Positions 46,578 to 57,950 of a stretch of DNA of 64,000 nucleotides are shown here, one piece after another. Location of the stretch: contig JARKIF010000052.1 of NCBI GenBank assembly GCA_029378245.1, forward strand, positions 186,001 to 250,000, written 5' to 3'. Every line of letters starts with the position of its first letter. Position 1 is the first letter of the stretch. Under the pieces are notes generated by a model that was not told the DNA's origin, ran no database searches, and worked only from the letters and a program-made list of their open reading frames with translations. A program made the translations under genes and the position numbers. The stretch is from Roridomyces roridus. Taxonomy: Eukaryota; Basidiomycota; Agaricomycetes; Agaricales; Mycenaceae.

Positions 46578-47661
46578 CTACATCTTCGCCTTTGCCAAAT
46601 CAATCCTCTTGCCCTCATCATCCTGCTCCTTCACCCTCAAATCCGGAAACTCGGCCGGCATAATCCTCCTCGGGTTCGCCCCCTCAACAAGATTATACTT
46701 GTCGAAATTCGTCACCCCGGCATGCCTTTTCAAGAAATCCTCATCCAGATCCAAAAGTCCGTTGACCACGCTCGTGGGCGCAGCGAGCATCGCGAGGATG
46801 GCGTCAGAGAAGACGGTCGCTTTGCGGAGCTCGCGCGGGTCTGCTTTCGATTTCGCGGAGGGCCCGATGGTTGCGGCAGAGGCGAGGGCGGCAGCAGGCC
46901 ATATGCTTGTGATGGCCATATCCTTTCTGCCTTGCCGTTCAAAGTCCATCGCGAGGCCTGGTTGGAGTTGTCAGAGACGTGAGAATCCTGTGGGCGGAGG
47001 AGACATACCCTTGGTCAAGACACTCATCCCGACCTTTCCCATTGCATACGCCGTCTTGCCTCTGAAGAAGCGCGAGTAGATGGGTGGACTGACTACGATA
47101 ATCCGAGCTTTCCAGCCCTGAGCTTTAAAGTGCGGCAACGCTGCCTGGATGGTGGCGTACAAACCCTCGGGGTTGACTTTCTGCATCAGCTGGAACCGTT
47201 TGAGAGGCGTGTCTTCAATCGCAGCCCACCAGATTGCGCCAGAGTTGTAGACTAGCACGTCGAGGGAGCCGTATTTCTGCGTCCATGTGAGAATGCAAAG
47301 TTGGACTGAGATGAAGTCCCACCTCAACAGTTCCGTCGACCATCCTCTTCACGCTCTCTGCATCCCTGACGTCCACAGCGATGGCATGCGCCTCCCCACC
47401 CGCCTCCAGGATCTCCCTTACGACGGTGCTGGTGGTAGACTCGTCCGAGTCGGGGTTCGGTGGGAATGGCGTCACTTTCGATGCGTCCGAGACGCTCTTA
47501 CCGGTGACCACCACTACTTGACCGTTGAGCTGACTGGGAGAAAGGGGGGCTGCTAACGCACCAGCATATCCATTCCGTGCCAGGTCAATGGCAATCTGCC
47601 GCCCCATGCCCCGCGAGGCGCCGACAACTAGGGCTACTCGTTTCTTGTTGTTGGGGCTCAT
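46578..47661 (-). CDS. Short-chain dehydrogenase, HSDL2-like, copy 2
   Basis: Exons 47323-47661, 47009-47276 and 46578-46957 encode a 328-residue protein that appears identical to the product of 34878-35961. Introns and about 290 bp of upstream sequence look the same as well. GASRGMGRQ, VVSPP and YAMGK are intact, so this copy should be functional. Directly 3' of the stop the identity ends (46561) and the SINE-like triplet begins. Upstream it faces a truncated F-box gene rather than an intact one, so its promoter context differs beyond 47950. Confidence 0.87.
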
Positions 47662-47950
47662 CTGGGTGCTACGAGTGAGTTGGAAGAGGGTCGGTCTGGG
47701 TATAGGTCAGCCCGAGGTCAGGCCGGACATGCCCGGTGACGACAAGTGGTGATCGGTGATGCGATTGAACACCGTCAATAGTGACAAAGAACGCGACGCG
47801 ACAACGACGCGATGCGGTTGAATTGACCTTTGAGGAAATGCTTTAAAAACTGAAAATTAGGTGGAGCCCACCAGATTTCAATTTCCGATAAGTAGTCAAA
47901 GTTGAGTTAAAGAGTGCCTCGACTTGAAGCTTCTTGAGCACGGGAACAGA

Positions 47951-50135
47951 CGTCGTCGTCCTCCGATCCAAATCCCAGGCCACTGCTCTCGAGGGAGCTT
48001 TGAAATCCAATCCAGAACTCGGCCGATTCATTCAGAGGCTGAGGCTCGAGGGAGGGTACGGCGCGGCAATGCACACCATCCTCAAGTCCGCGCCTAACAT
48101 CACCGACGTGTTCCTCACGCTGCCGATTTGGAGCCCGGATACCTCGACCGGCTTGTGCAAGGGCCTCCCTCTCATCGATCCACAGCTCGTGATCTTGTTC
48201 GATCCCTGGAATCGCACCCCACCGAAGAATAAACAAGAGGAGGCAGTGCGGAAGACTTTCTTGGCATGCATTCGTTCTTGGAAGAATTTGGTATTCTTTT
48301 CATGGTCTCTTTGCGAAACGATACTCAATGTAGTTCAGAGGGTATTTGGTTACCCGTACGGAGATGATACACGATTCAACACCACTTCCGAGCAGAATGC
48401 GAGCGCACTATGTCTAGCGCTCGCTGACTCTCAAGTTCATACAGTGCTTCTTAGCTCACACTGCAACTCCATTCCGCCATTCATTTCTAAACTCTGAACT
48501 ATTCCCTCGCTCAAAGTTCTGGAATTTCGACGACCTCTGGATCCCAGATGGGCTGGTCGCATTCTCACAGCGATCAACAACGATCCGCAGTTGAAAAAGG
48601 TGGCCAAGTACACTCGAAGCGGACAAAAGTAATTGTCCTCGCTACCCATTCACCTTCCCAGCTTATCTTCTTTATTAGAAATACTCCTGTCGAGCCTGAT
48701 ATTTCCCCGTCATTGAACCCCCGGTTCGTCCCCATGGAATCTGCGCCGCAGGAGACCCGAGACGTGGTATGGAAGCGCATACTCTTCTTCGCCATGTACG
48801 TGGAAGAGCTCCGATCGCCCGAGTTTTCCCGCCGTCCAACCGACACGCATCCTTCCCGCCTTCCGATACTCAGTGTGTCGAAATATTTCAATGTGAGGCG
48901 AAGCTGCTTCTTGTCGATTCACCGCTAACCTTCACAAGGGCATCGGGCTCCCCTATCTCTGGGAATCTGTGCAGCTCACGTCTTCCAGTGCACCCGCAAT
49001 CGGAGCCCGTTTGGAGGAACGCCCCGACCTCGCCTCCTTCATCCTTCGTGTTTACACCCACATCGCGCATTTCAATCCAGGATACGATGACGATAAATAC
49101 CAAGCGATCCTGAGCATTTGTCGCCACGCAACCCGCCTCGAAATCTTTGCACCACACGTCAAACATCGATACCTGGAGGTGCCAATTGACTGTTTTTCTC
49201 TTTTGGGACAAACCGCGGGCCATTCTCTGCGAGAATTGTCGATTGGAGTGCGGTATTCGTCATCATTTTCAACGTCTCTGCTGGAGCCTTTCATTGCGCT
49301 CCGCGTTTTGGACCTGAAATTTCATCCATGTTACCCGTACAATGGGCTTGTGGAGATGGCACCTACGCGTTCAATTGCGCTGAGCCAGGTGCACACTCTC
49401 CGCGTCGACAGTCATCTGCTTGAATTCTTCGTCAAAATAAAGTACGTTTACTTTCTGTTCTCCGCCCTTGCTCATTATCAGTTTGGGATCCCTTCACACC
49501 GTGAAACTGCCAGACTCGAATTTGCTCACGGGTTTCATTGCTAAACATGGAACAAAATTGCGGCATCTCACCTTGTCTCTGACACTCTGCAAAGCAGAAC
49601 GCTTTGACCTCAGTTCCTGTCCCAATCTCGTCGAACTGGAGATTCTTGACCATGTGCGTCGTATTCGTTGGGTTCGTTCGCTCATGGGCGCTACTAATAC
49701 TAGATAGAAATGGGATTTGACTCAACTCTTCTCGAGCACTCCTCACCAGTCGCTGAAGAAAATATTTGCCAAAGCCGTTCCAGAGTACGTTCAACTTTAA
49801 AATGACCTGACCGGCGACAATACAATTAATCACAACAGCGAAACCTCCATCCTTACCTATCGCAAACTTAGAAGCAAAAGCAGTGCGCCTAGCTTTGAGT
49901 CCGCTACGTTCCCAGCTCTTCGTGAGATCCAAGTTTCTGCCCAGGGACTCCAGTGGCCTGTCTCCGAGTGCGTTTCATTTTCACTATCGCGTTTGTATGC
50001 GTACTGACTCAGAATACACCCAGACGAGAGATTTCCAAGAGCAAACTTGTCCCAGTTGCCGAGGCTTTGTTGCAGAAGAATATCAAACTGACGAATTCGG
50101 AGGGGAAGCCCTGGGTTCCACGGTTGAAGCGCTGA
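47951..50135 (+). pseudogene. F-box gene C, 5'-truncated and with a nonsense codon
   Basis: It aligns with F-box A from VVVLRSKSQATALEGALKSN to KLTNSEGKPWVPRLKR (stop 50133-50135) at high similarity. The whole F-box and start region is missing because the duplicated segment joins its interior directly at 47950/47951. In SKL-TIPSLKVLEFRRP a TGA (48495-48497) replaces the TGC of paralogue A. Other exons remain open, e.g. RPDLASFILRVYTHIAHFNP and LRHLTLSLTLCKAERFDLSS, so the loss is fairly recent. Confidence 0.85.
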
Positions 50136-50372
50136 AGGCGGGAGGGGTATGCATAGTGATAGTCGAGTTTTCTTGGACCTGTGGGACTCATCCTTTATTT
50201 ACGTGTGCGTCCAACGAGAACTATTTTGTCCTGTTCATCTGCCACACATTCAAGTTGCGGCGCACAAGGACTAGTGAACCTCGTCTAATGTTCGAAGAAT
50301 GGGCAACCTGAAGTGCACGGTTCGCAACTCCTCGTATTTGGCCGCGGAATTCATGTGGGTTATTGTGGACTG
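50136..50372. other. 3' flank of F-box C
   Basis: Still matches the left arm (31860-32051) imperfectly; no separate gene. Confidence 0.5.
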
Positions 50373-52002
50373 CCGCTCGATTCGGTATCAGGTCTCAGTG
50401 AGCAAGAAGGAGCGCTGCAAATCCTTTTAATCAAAACCCTTGCATCTGGCATTCTCTCAACACCTTTGCCATCCAGCCGTGGTCATTCGTTCATTTCTTG
50501 CAGTTCTTATTTTCAATTCCACGTGGTGAAGTGAGGAAGATCTATTCAATTGACGGTTGAACTTCGCCAACGACACTTGTCCTGGGATCGCGGTTTCAAG
50601 AAGGCCTACCGTGGTCAGTAAGCAATATGCACCACAACTACTCGTTGGATTCGGGCTCAGTGGTCTCATATAGGCATTTGAGAGTAGTTTTTCTTTGCGT
50701 GCTGAACGGCTTTAACTCTGGCAGTCTCCGATTCGAATCGGTATCAGGTGAATAAATTCACACCCTCTTGTTCAAATTTTAATAATATTTGTGTCTCTTG
50801 TGTCCAATCTTTCAATGCTGCGATCTGAGTTTGTAATTCAGGGCGTTCATTTCCGCCAGTTCTTACATATCTGCAGATTCAACTTTCGCAGGTTGACGCG
50901 AAATGGATCAATTCACGACTCATGCGCGCCACCAACAGCACACTTCACCTGGGATTGCGGTTTTCAAAAGAAGGCCTGCAGTGGTCTGCATGCACCACCA
51001 CAACACTCGTTCGATTTCCTACATAGTACTACGAGTCGACTTTTTGGGGAAATCCATGACTCCCGTCGAGGTTAGGGCGTTCATGACCGAGGGGTAGGCC
51101 TCTGCTTGTGCCCATTGCCGCGTTCTGGGGTTGTTGATGGCCAGGTCTCTGAGGCGGATGCGATTAATTGGAATGCAAAGGTTGCGAACAGCCTAGGCCT
51201 GAAGCGGAACGTGACGCTCTACACCTCCCTAGGCCTTTGAACGGAATTCTTGTGGGTGCCTATGGACTACCGTTCTATTCGGTGTCAGGGGTTGTGGCGG
51301 ATTAAATTCGGTGTACAACTTTTTCTTTCACCGGCATGCGATTCGGCATGTCCAGTGTCCTTCAATTCCCAAAACAACTACAGTGTGGACGGGTGGCAGG
51401 GATATCAATGGACCTTGGCGATGGGCTGCTACCAGTATAATTACACCGCACAGATTGCCGTTCGATTCCGGCTTGGTCCTGTACGTGGAATGCAACATTG
51501 GTTTCTTTTTGCGTGCTGCTAAATATTTGAGACGACTTCAACTTCGCTGCTTCTTGTCACCTGGATTAGTAGTAGATTCGGTATCAGGTCTTGGGGAGAA
51601 AGGGAAGCTAAGGACTTACATACATACATCTTCTTGATGAAAATCCTTGTGTCCAACGTTTCTGAGATTCGGACATTCGGATATTGGTTCATTCCCTGCA
51701 GTCGCACGAGGTGAAGCAAAGATCAATTAAGGACCGAAGCTGAAGCTCAAGTCAGACTCATGCGCGTCACAAAGGGCAAGGATTATTGGGGTTTTCAAGA
51801 GAAGACCTTGGAAGGGCGGTCTGTACCTAAGCGATTGAGCGATTGCCAAGACGTACCTAGACTCGTTCAATCCGGGCTTGGTCTCATGTGCGGAAAAAAA
51901 AAAATTGTCCCTGGCAAATCGACGACTACACAGGGGGACCTTTGCCAAGGGCTGCACTTATACCGGGTGAGTGCGCCACGCAGATACTCGTTCGATTCGG
52001 GT
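50373..52002 (+). repeat. Third array of T-arm-like repeat units
   Basis: Hairpins near 50373, 50641, 50726, 51006, 51270, 51457, 51862 and 51986, plus a half-site at 51570. One subtype is followed by GGTRTCAGG (50373, 50726, 51270, 51570). Upstream of 51457 and 51986 stand TTGGCGATGGGCTGC and TTTGCCAAGGGCTGC at about 50-55 bp, matching the A-box-like position seen in the 46-kb units. Phrases such as CATGTGGGTTATTGTGGACT and TTGTGGGTGCCTATGGACTA show that whole units are related. Confidence 0.6.
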
Positions 52003-52847
52003 TCAGGGTTTGTTGGAGAAGTTTGGGAGAAGGCCGGGAAACTGACGACTCCACTCGAGCCAGGCACGGGGGGATAGGCACGAAGCGCATATGAAGCATT
52101 TGAGTTCTATTGAGCGGGTTACTTTAATACTATGAAGAAGAGGTTGAGTTTGCCAGCGTCGGTGGCAATGAACGGAGATAAGAGCGGCGGCGTGGCGAGT
52201 AGCGGGTTGGAGCGGCCGCCGACACCAAGTAAATACCAGTTGAATGTTGAAGGGCTGCTGGAATGGCTTATCGAGGCCAAGACGCGCGGGTGCCGACGTG
52301 GCGCTTGTTCTCGATTACTTTAGCGAACGTGTGATGGCGACGGAGTGTTGGGGATTACATAGCCCGACAAAAGCGCAGCGGGCTCACTCGGGCTCTTTTG
52401 CTGGGGATATGCAGACAGCAGGAATCCAGGGAGGACGCGGCCAAGGACTTGGCGGTGGTGGCGGAGAACAAGAGGAGCGTAAACACATGCAAAGCCATGA
52501 ATAGAAAAGTTATGGACAAACCGGCTGATGCAGCTCTAATCTTCCACTACCTCCGTGCACTTTCCCTCGGCTTCCGCGCAATACCAACGTCCCTGCCCCC
52601 GTGAACCGGACAAGTACCGTCGGTAACCGGTACGATTACGACTAGATAAGCATTCTTGCGGCGTTTCCGAGACTTCTTGCCCTTGGATCAGGTCGCCGTC
52701 GAGCGGCCTCATACAATACAGAAGTGGCGTTAACGTGCGTTAATCCTGTCCTGCTCCGCCTTAAATACCACCTAATCTTGTCACCAGGCATGTGAGCTAC
52801 TTAGTCTCTCGTCCTGTCTCACATTCCGGACCTAACAGCTTCACAAG
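52003..52847. other. Intergenic, no gene seen
   Basis: No convincing coding frame. The right end is the promoter of the next gene. Confidence 0.4.
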
Positions 52848-55206
52848 ATGACCACGACGGAGGAGAAAAGCAAAAGCAAAGATCCCAATCCTCCACCTCC
52901 CCTCGAATGGGATTGGGATATCGAGCATGCAGACCGCAAGCTGGAACGCGAAGCCGATGCTGCTCTGCACGGTGCTACCCCCTTTGAAGTCGATCGTCGG
53001 ATCCTCAAGGACGTTGTGCTCGAGCACATGAAGACCCCGGTGGCCCGTATCATGTTCCTCAGCGCTGGCACATTCCACAAGGTGCGTCTCTTGTCGAGTG
53101 TAGGACCGGCATGAACGCGCGTATAGGCCTATCTCATCACTCTCACGTCCGGACACCAAGTCGTAGCGCGCGTTGCCCGACGCTTCATGCCTCGGCTCAA
53201 GACCGAGTCCGAGATTGCCACCCTCAGCTTTCTGAGGGACAAGACGGTGGTCCCTGTGCCAGAGGTGCACACTTACGACTCGAATCCATACAATCGGCTG
53301 GGAGGAGAATACATTATCATGTCCAAGGTGCGTCCTTGCTCCTTTGCCCCGACTCCCTCTTGATGAACGTTGGTAGGCTACAGGGATTCCACTCTCGCAA
53401 GTGTATCACTCTCTCAAATACGCAGAGCTCGTCAAACTCCTCGAGAACCTCGCCAAGCTCGTCATCCCGCTGTTTGGCCAGCGCTTCCCGCAGATTGGCT
53501 CCCTGTACTATGGGCCTGATCCCAAGCTGGCCGCAGCTGCACCAGCCTCGACAGCCTTCAACGCCCCTACACCCACCCTAACGCGAGCAAACTCTGCCTT
53601 TACCGGCGACACCCCCCGTGCAACGCACGAATTCTCGGCATACTCGGCCTTCCCATTCACACCGACCCTCATGCCGCGCGTTCCGTGCACCCCACCCACA
53701 TCTCGTCCCGACTCTGCTTCCGCCACGGCACCCTCACAACAATTCCACGTCGGTCCTATAATTTCCTGGCCCTTCTTCGGCTCCCACCGCGGCGACCTAT
53801 CCCCTGCCGACGTCCCACGAGGGCCCTTCCCTTCCACAACCGACTACTTTACCACCTGCGTCAACCGCGAGCTCCTAGCACTCCAACGCGAGAACCTGGG
53901 CGCTGCAGCAGGGCACCGTCTGCACCTCGACCCTGCCGAGGTCTTTAGCAGTCGGCATCACCGCGTGGCTGTCGTTCCTGGGGATGAGAGTGACGATTCG
54001 GACGAATGGGGGCTGGAGGAGAGCGAAGATGAGTGGGAGGGTCCTGGGGATGCCATGTACACGGATTATCGGCGAGGGCAGAGGGGCACGTTTTTGATTG
54101 CGCACATCCAGGCGAGGGAGCAGGGCGCACAGAAGGAGCTGAGGAGGTGGATGAGGGTTATGGAGCGGTTGAGGGATGAATGGAAGGCAGAGGGAGAGCG
54201 AACGGGCGTTGGATGGGGGCTGAAAGCCGGTGTTGGAGGCGCAGAAGAGCAGGAAGAATTTGCCCTCGACGCGCATGATTTGAGTTTGGAGAATGTGTTT
54301 GTCGACCCTGATAACCCGTCCAAAATCGTGCGTCCTTTCTCTTCTTTCATTGAAACTTATACTTACAATGCGTGTTTGTAGACCTGCGTGATTGACTGGG
54401 AATCGACAACGACGCGTCCGCTGTGGGCGGCCGCGCACCTCCCCGCGTTCCTGCAATCATCTCCCTTTACAGCCAAACTCTTCCGGGAAGCTGTAGCCCG
54501 CCTCGCAGCGACACCACCTCAGACGAATGGAGCTCGGACAGCCACAGTAAACATGGTTACGCTAGCTCGCGAATGGCTACACCACGAACGCACGGGGATG
54601 CGTCTACGCATGGCTCATCGAGTCGTGGAGTGGGATGGATGGGAGGAGGGGTTGGTGGATAGTATTCTTGGCCCTGAGGAGGTCGAGGAAGAGTGGTTCC
54701 ATCATGAGCATGATAACGAGGACGAGGACGAGGAGGAAGAGCATGATGCTGATGACGAGGATGAAGGGCCTGGAGTGAGGGTGGAACTAGAAGAGGCGGA
54801 GGGAGAGGGAGAGGCGGAGGACAAGTTTGACGGGGCCCGGCTCGTGCAGAGCTTGAGCCGGCGGAAGAGCGGTGAGACCAAGTGGGGCAACGCCAATGCC
54901 AGTGCGAGCGGAGTCAACGGCAACGACAAGCCGCCGCCCAAAGCCAAGTCGAAGCCACCACCCAAAGGCGGGACGACGACCGTAGGGCACCCGACCACTT
55001 TAAAGCGATTTGCCAAGAATCTCGAGCGGGAGAGGGAGCAGATGCTTGATATCACGGGCGATATCTGCGGTGGGCGTGGAGGAGAGCTCGGACGGAGGCT
55101 CGAGGCGTGGCTTACTCATAGTGAGAATGCGAGCCCCGAGGAGGATGAATTTGGGGAGCGCTGGCCTGAGGCTGGGCCGAGCAAATCGACGACGGATGTT
55201 TCTTGA
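52848..55206 (+). CDS. APH-fold protein, AIM9-like, with large disordered insertions
   Basis: Four exons (52848-53081, 53127-53327, 53377-54327, 54382-55206) give 736 residues. The aminoglycoside-phosphotransferase fold is visible in VARVARRFMPRLKTESEIAT, VPVPEVHTYDSN, GEYIIMSKATGIPLSQVYHS, a brace HDLSLENVFVDPDNP (catalytic-loop Asp and Asn) and CVIDWESTTTRPLW (metal-binding Asp). This is the arrangement of mitochondrial AIM9/FMP29 relatives. Between the lobes a Pro/Ser/Thr-rich stretch (~residues 175-245) and an acidic linker (DESDDSDEWGLEESEDEWEG) are inserted. The C-terminal ~150 residues are acidic then Lys/Pro-rich. Substrate unknown. No obvious mitochondrial presequence: the start MTTTEEKSKSKD is acidic/basic and not amphipathic. 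Confidence 0.82.
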
Positions 55207-55374
55207 ATTGGACACTAATCTTCACCAGTGTATATCCATCCATCTGCATTTCCATAACTTATTCCAACAGGCTCTCTCCATGGTTCTCTTCTTTCAAGTT
55301 GTGTATGCTACCTACCCTTAGACATTACGATACATATTTCAGTATTGAGTGTGCTACAAAATGCATCATTTGCC
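55207..55374. other. Convergent intergenic region
   Basis: 168 bp between the stops of two converging genes; no terminator motif recognisable. Confidence 0.4.
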
Positions 55375-57510
55375 CTACTTGGAGGAGGACTTGGCCGCCA
55401 ATCTCGCATCCTCCATAACCTCACTCACACCCTTCTTCCACGCCCCAAGCTCGCGCTCCAGCTTGACGATATCCTCTCGTACCGACCTGCCGACCTGCCC
55501 ACCCTCATTAGGCACACCGAACCCCACACCAAGTTCCGCGCGCGCCTCTAACAACGTATCGAGCGCAAGCCGCAGACGCTTCACCCCGCTAGGCGGGAAC
55601 CTCAGCGCCTCCTCTGCAGCAGAGCCAGAACCCGGTTGACGAGGCGATAGCTCGTCTACAGCCAGCAGCTTCCCGAGCTCCGCACGCGCCAGCCCACGCA
55701 CTGGATGCCCGTATCGCAGCACAGCAGAGAGCCCAGAGAACGCTTTCGAGGCAGTGACGATGGTTTCGTCGAGTGTTTCTTGTGTAGGTGAGCCCAGGGC
55801 GGAGATGAGGAGTGATTGATGCAGGCGAGTTAGAGCGAGGAGGGGGTGCGAGGATGGTGTGAGGCCTGCGGAGGTGAGGATTGGGATTAAGTTGCTTGTC
55901 AGTTGATGAGCTTTGTCAGGGTCTGTTCTATTCATCAGAGAAACAAAAATGAGACGAATGAGCGCCGCTGACTGGAAAATTGGAGCGTGGTGGCCTTGTC
56001 GAGGGCCTGTTGCCCGATTCGTTGGGCGTCGAGGACTTCGTCTGTCTTTTGAAGTACGGCTTTGCATTTGGCGCATCGTGAGAAGGAGTTTTCTGTGAGA
56101 CGCATGGGCAAAGAGTCAAGGAGAAAAGGACTTGACGAGCCTTCGGTGGGTGTAGGACACATCCCGCCACACCCCTTGGGACACCATACTGACTCGCGCG
56201 GGTCGACCTCATCGATGGAGGTACAGAGCGGACAAGTACACGAAAAGAGGTACGTCTCGAGCAGGGAGGTCTGCCTCTGGGCCCGGGGTAGCGTTGTATC
56301 AATGTACGCTGTGAGGATCTGCTACATTCGTCAGCCAAAGCAAAGGAGAGCATTGCAAAGCCGACCTCTTCGTCCGCGCGAATCTCGCGCAGAGCGATCA
56401 CTTGCATGAGAGGCTCCTGCGCGGGATCAGGCCGAGATCTAGGGAATACGACCACCGCGTTTGGGTCGCAGGAGTGGTTTATGAGTGCCACCGCTGGTGA
56501 TACCGACGCGCCGAGAGGCATCAGCGATGGGTCGCTGATTGTGAAAGTATTGGTGACGAACTGAGGGTGGATAAGCTAGACGAATGAATGTTCTCGAGTA
56601 GGTACACACGCGGGAGACAAAGTTTGCCAGATCTGCACCGGAGGCCATCCCAAATGAAACAATCTCGGAAGGTGAGGAAAGCCCTAGGTATCGGACGAGC
56701 GATATCGCAAGATGCGTGTGCAGCTCATAGGCTGCTGGCTTGAGATCTTGGTTGTCTGGGAGGGTATAAGAGATGGTTCCACCGCGCGCGGGGAGCACTA
56801 ACGCGATTGCAAGGAATCAATTTCTCTCGTCTACAAGCCATTGAACAAGATGACGCGTGGAAAGCTGGAGAGACGCACCCAAGAGTTCGTAGGACCCAAC
56901 TTCTGTCTCTTCCACATGATACGGGCCAGACATCGGATTGCATCGCTAGGAAGAGATGTTTCACCAGATGCGGCAATACGTTGCAGAGCAGCACATTCGT
57001 GTTTGTGGACGGCCCAGTCGAGGTTCTGACACGTCTAGTGGGAGGGTTGGTCGAGAGAAACGCGGAGGTGAGCGATCACAGACCGGGCCACAGTAATAGA
57101 CGATTTGGCACTGGGTACAGCGCTTGAGGCCTCCATCCGTTTCCGAGCCGAAACATTGCGCGCAGTGGCTATCGAGATGCTCGCTCGACAATGCCGCAGC
57201 GTGGGGCTTGGCCACCAGGAGAACTTGGCCTGTACACGGAGGTCAGACTCCTCGCAGCGAAGAAGGATGAAAACGTACCGGGGGTACATGCCTTCTTGGC
57301 CCAGAGACCTCTCCCAGATCCAGGCGAACTTCTGATTTCGAGAAACTCGGGAATGGCCTTGTGTATTCTCTCCGTCGGTGCGAGGCTTTCTTCAGATTGC
57401 TGGACCACTTGGGAGGGAGCCGCTGAGGACGACTGACTATTTTGCGAAGAGTTTTGAGTGACATACGATGATTTGCCTTGTCGTGCTGCTTTCAATTCGG
57501 CAAACGACAT
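55375..57510 (-). CDS. SET and MYND domain protein lysine methyltransferase (SMYD-like)
   Basis: The start at 57510 gives MSFAELKAARQGKSSYV. The first part of SET (FLEIRSSPGSGRGLWAKKAC) is followed by a MYND zinc finger, CAQCFGSETDGGLKRCTQCQ then IVYYCGPVC. A helical segment comes next. The core SET motif NHSCDPNAVVVFPRS is intact, with ALREIRADEE after it. AYIDTTLPRAQRQ and the cysteine-rich CTCPLCTS post-SET region follow. The C-terminal part is TPR-like helical (HQLTSNLIPILTSAGLTPSS) and ends ARLAAKSSSK at 55375. This split-SET/MYND order is that of SMYD and yeast Set5/Set6-type enzymes, which methylate lysines on histones or other proteins. Multi-exon with short introns. Confidence 0.85.
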
Positions 57511-57950
57511 TTTGGAGCATGAGGGCGGGAGGAAGGTCCCGATAAGGAAATGCAATAGCTCCCGCCGGCTCTGTCCCGACTCTTCTGGAGCTTTCCTCCT
57601 CCTCCTCCCTTCCATTCATACTGTGGGCCTGGGCGTCAAATCTCCTTCTTCAGAGGCTGGTGTGGGCCACCATCGCCACATGGGGATGTCTCGACTGGTG
57701 GGATTTGCTGATATTGAACTGCGAACAAGTTCTGGCACAATTAATCTGCCAGTGCCTTGCGAAAGCCTTCAAGCCCGGGCGCGTCGCCTAAAATGACAGC
57801 TTCGCGAATCTGCTCTCGGGAGGAGCCAAAAGGCTGTTCCTAACATCTCTCCAGTCAATCTATCAAGGCACGTCACAACTACGCATGGTCCCTTCAGTGC
57901 CTTCACCGCGTTCTTCATGCCCCCACACCCCGAAGGTCTCAAATCCAGCC
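57511..57950. promoter_or_regulatory. Divergent intergenic region
   Basis: Separates the starts of the SMYD-like (minus) and second DUF6533 (plus) genes. No coding frame or recognised motif. Confidence 0.4.

Larger units (their letters stand above)
45600..50391 (-). repeat. Right arm of the large inverted duplication
   Basis: Reverse-oriented counterpart of 31839-36905 with the same order of SINE-like triplet, dehydrogenase and F-box gene. Compared with the left arm it lacks about 307 bp at the F-box gene's 5' end (left 34282-34588 has no counterpart across 47950/47951). Confidence 0.88.

Noticed and set aside
46609..47079. Open frames antisense to the dehydrogenase copies
   Set aside because: They are shadows of the GC-rich coding sequence and occur identically opposite both copies.
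34878..47661. Identical dehydrogenase copies as nothing but an assembly duplicate
   Set aside because: The surrounding arms are clearly diverged and have different indels, so two real loci exist; a local misassembly of the identical tract remains possible and is stated in the finding.
573..52002. Genuine tRNA genes at the TTCGANY hairpins
   Set aside because: No acceptor, D or anticodon arms can be paired around any of the sites examined, including the best candidates at 910, 36372 and 46452.
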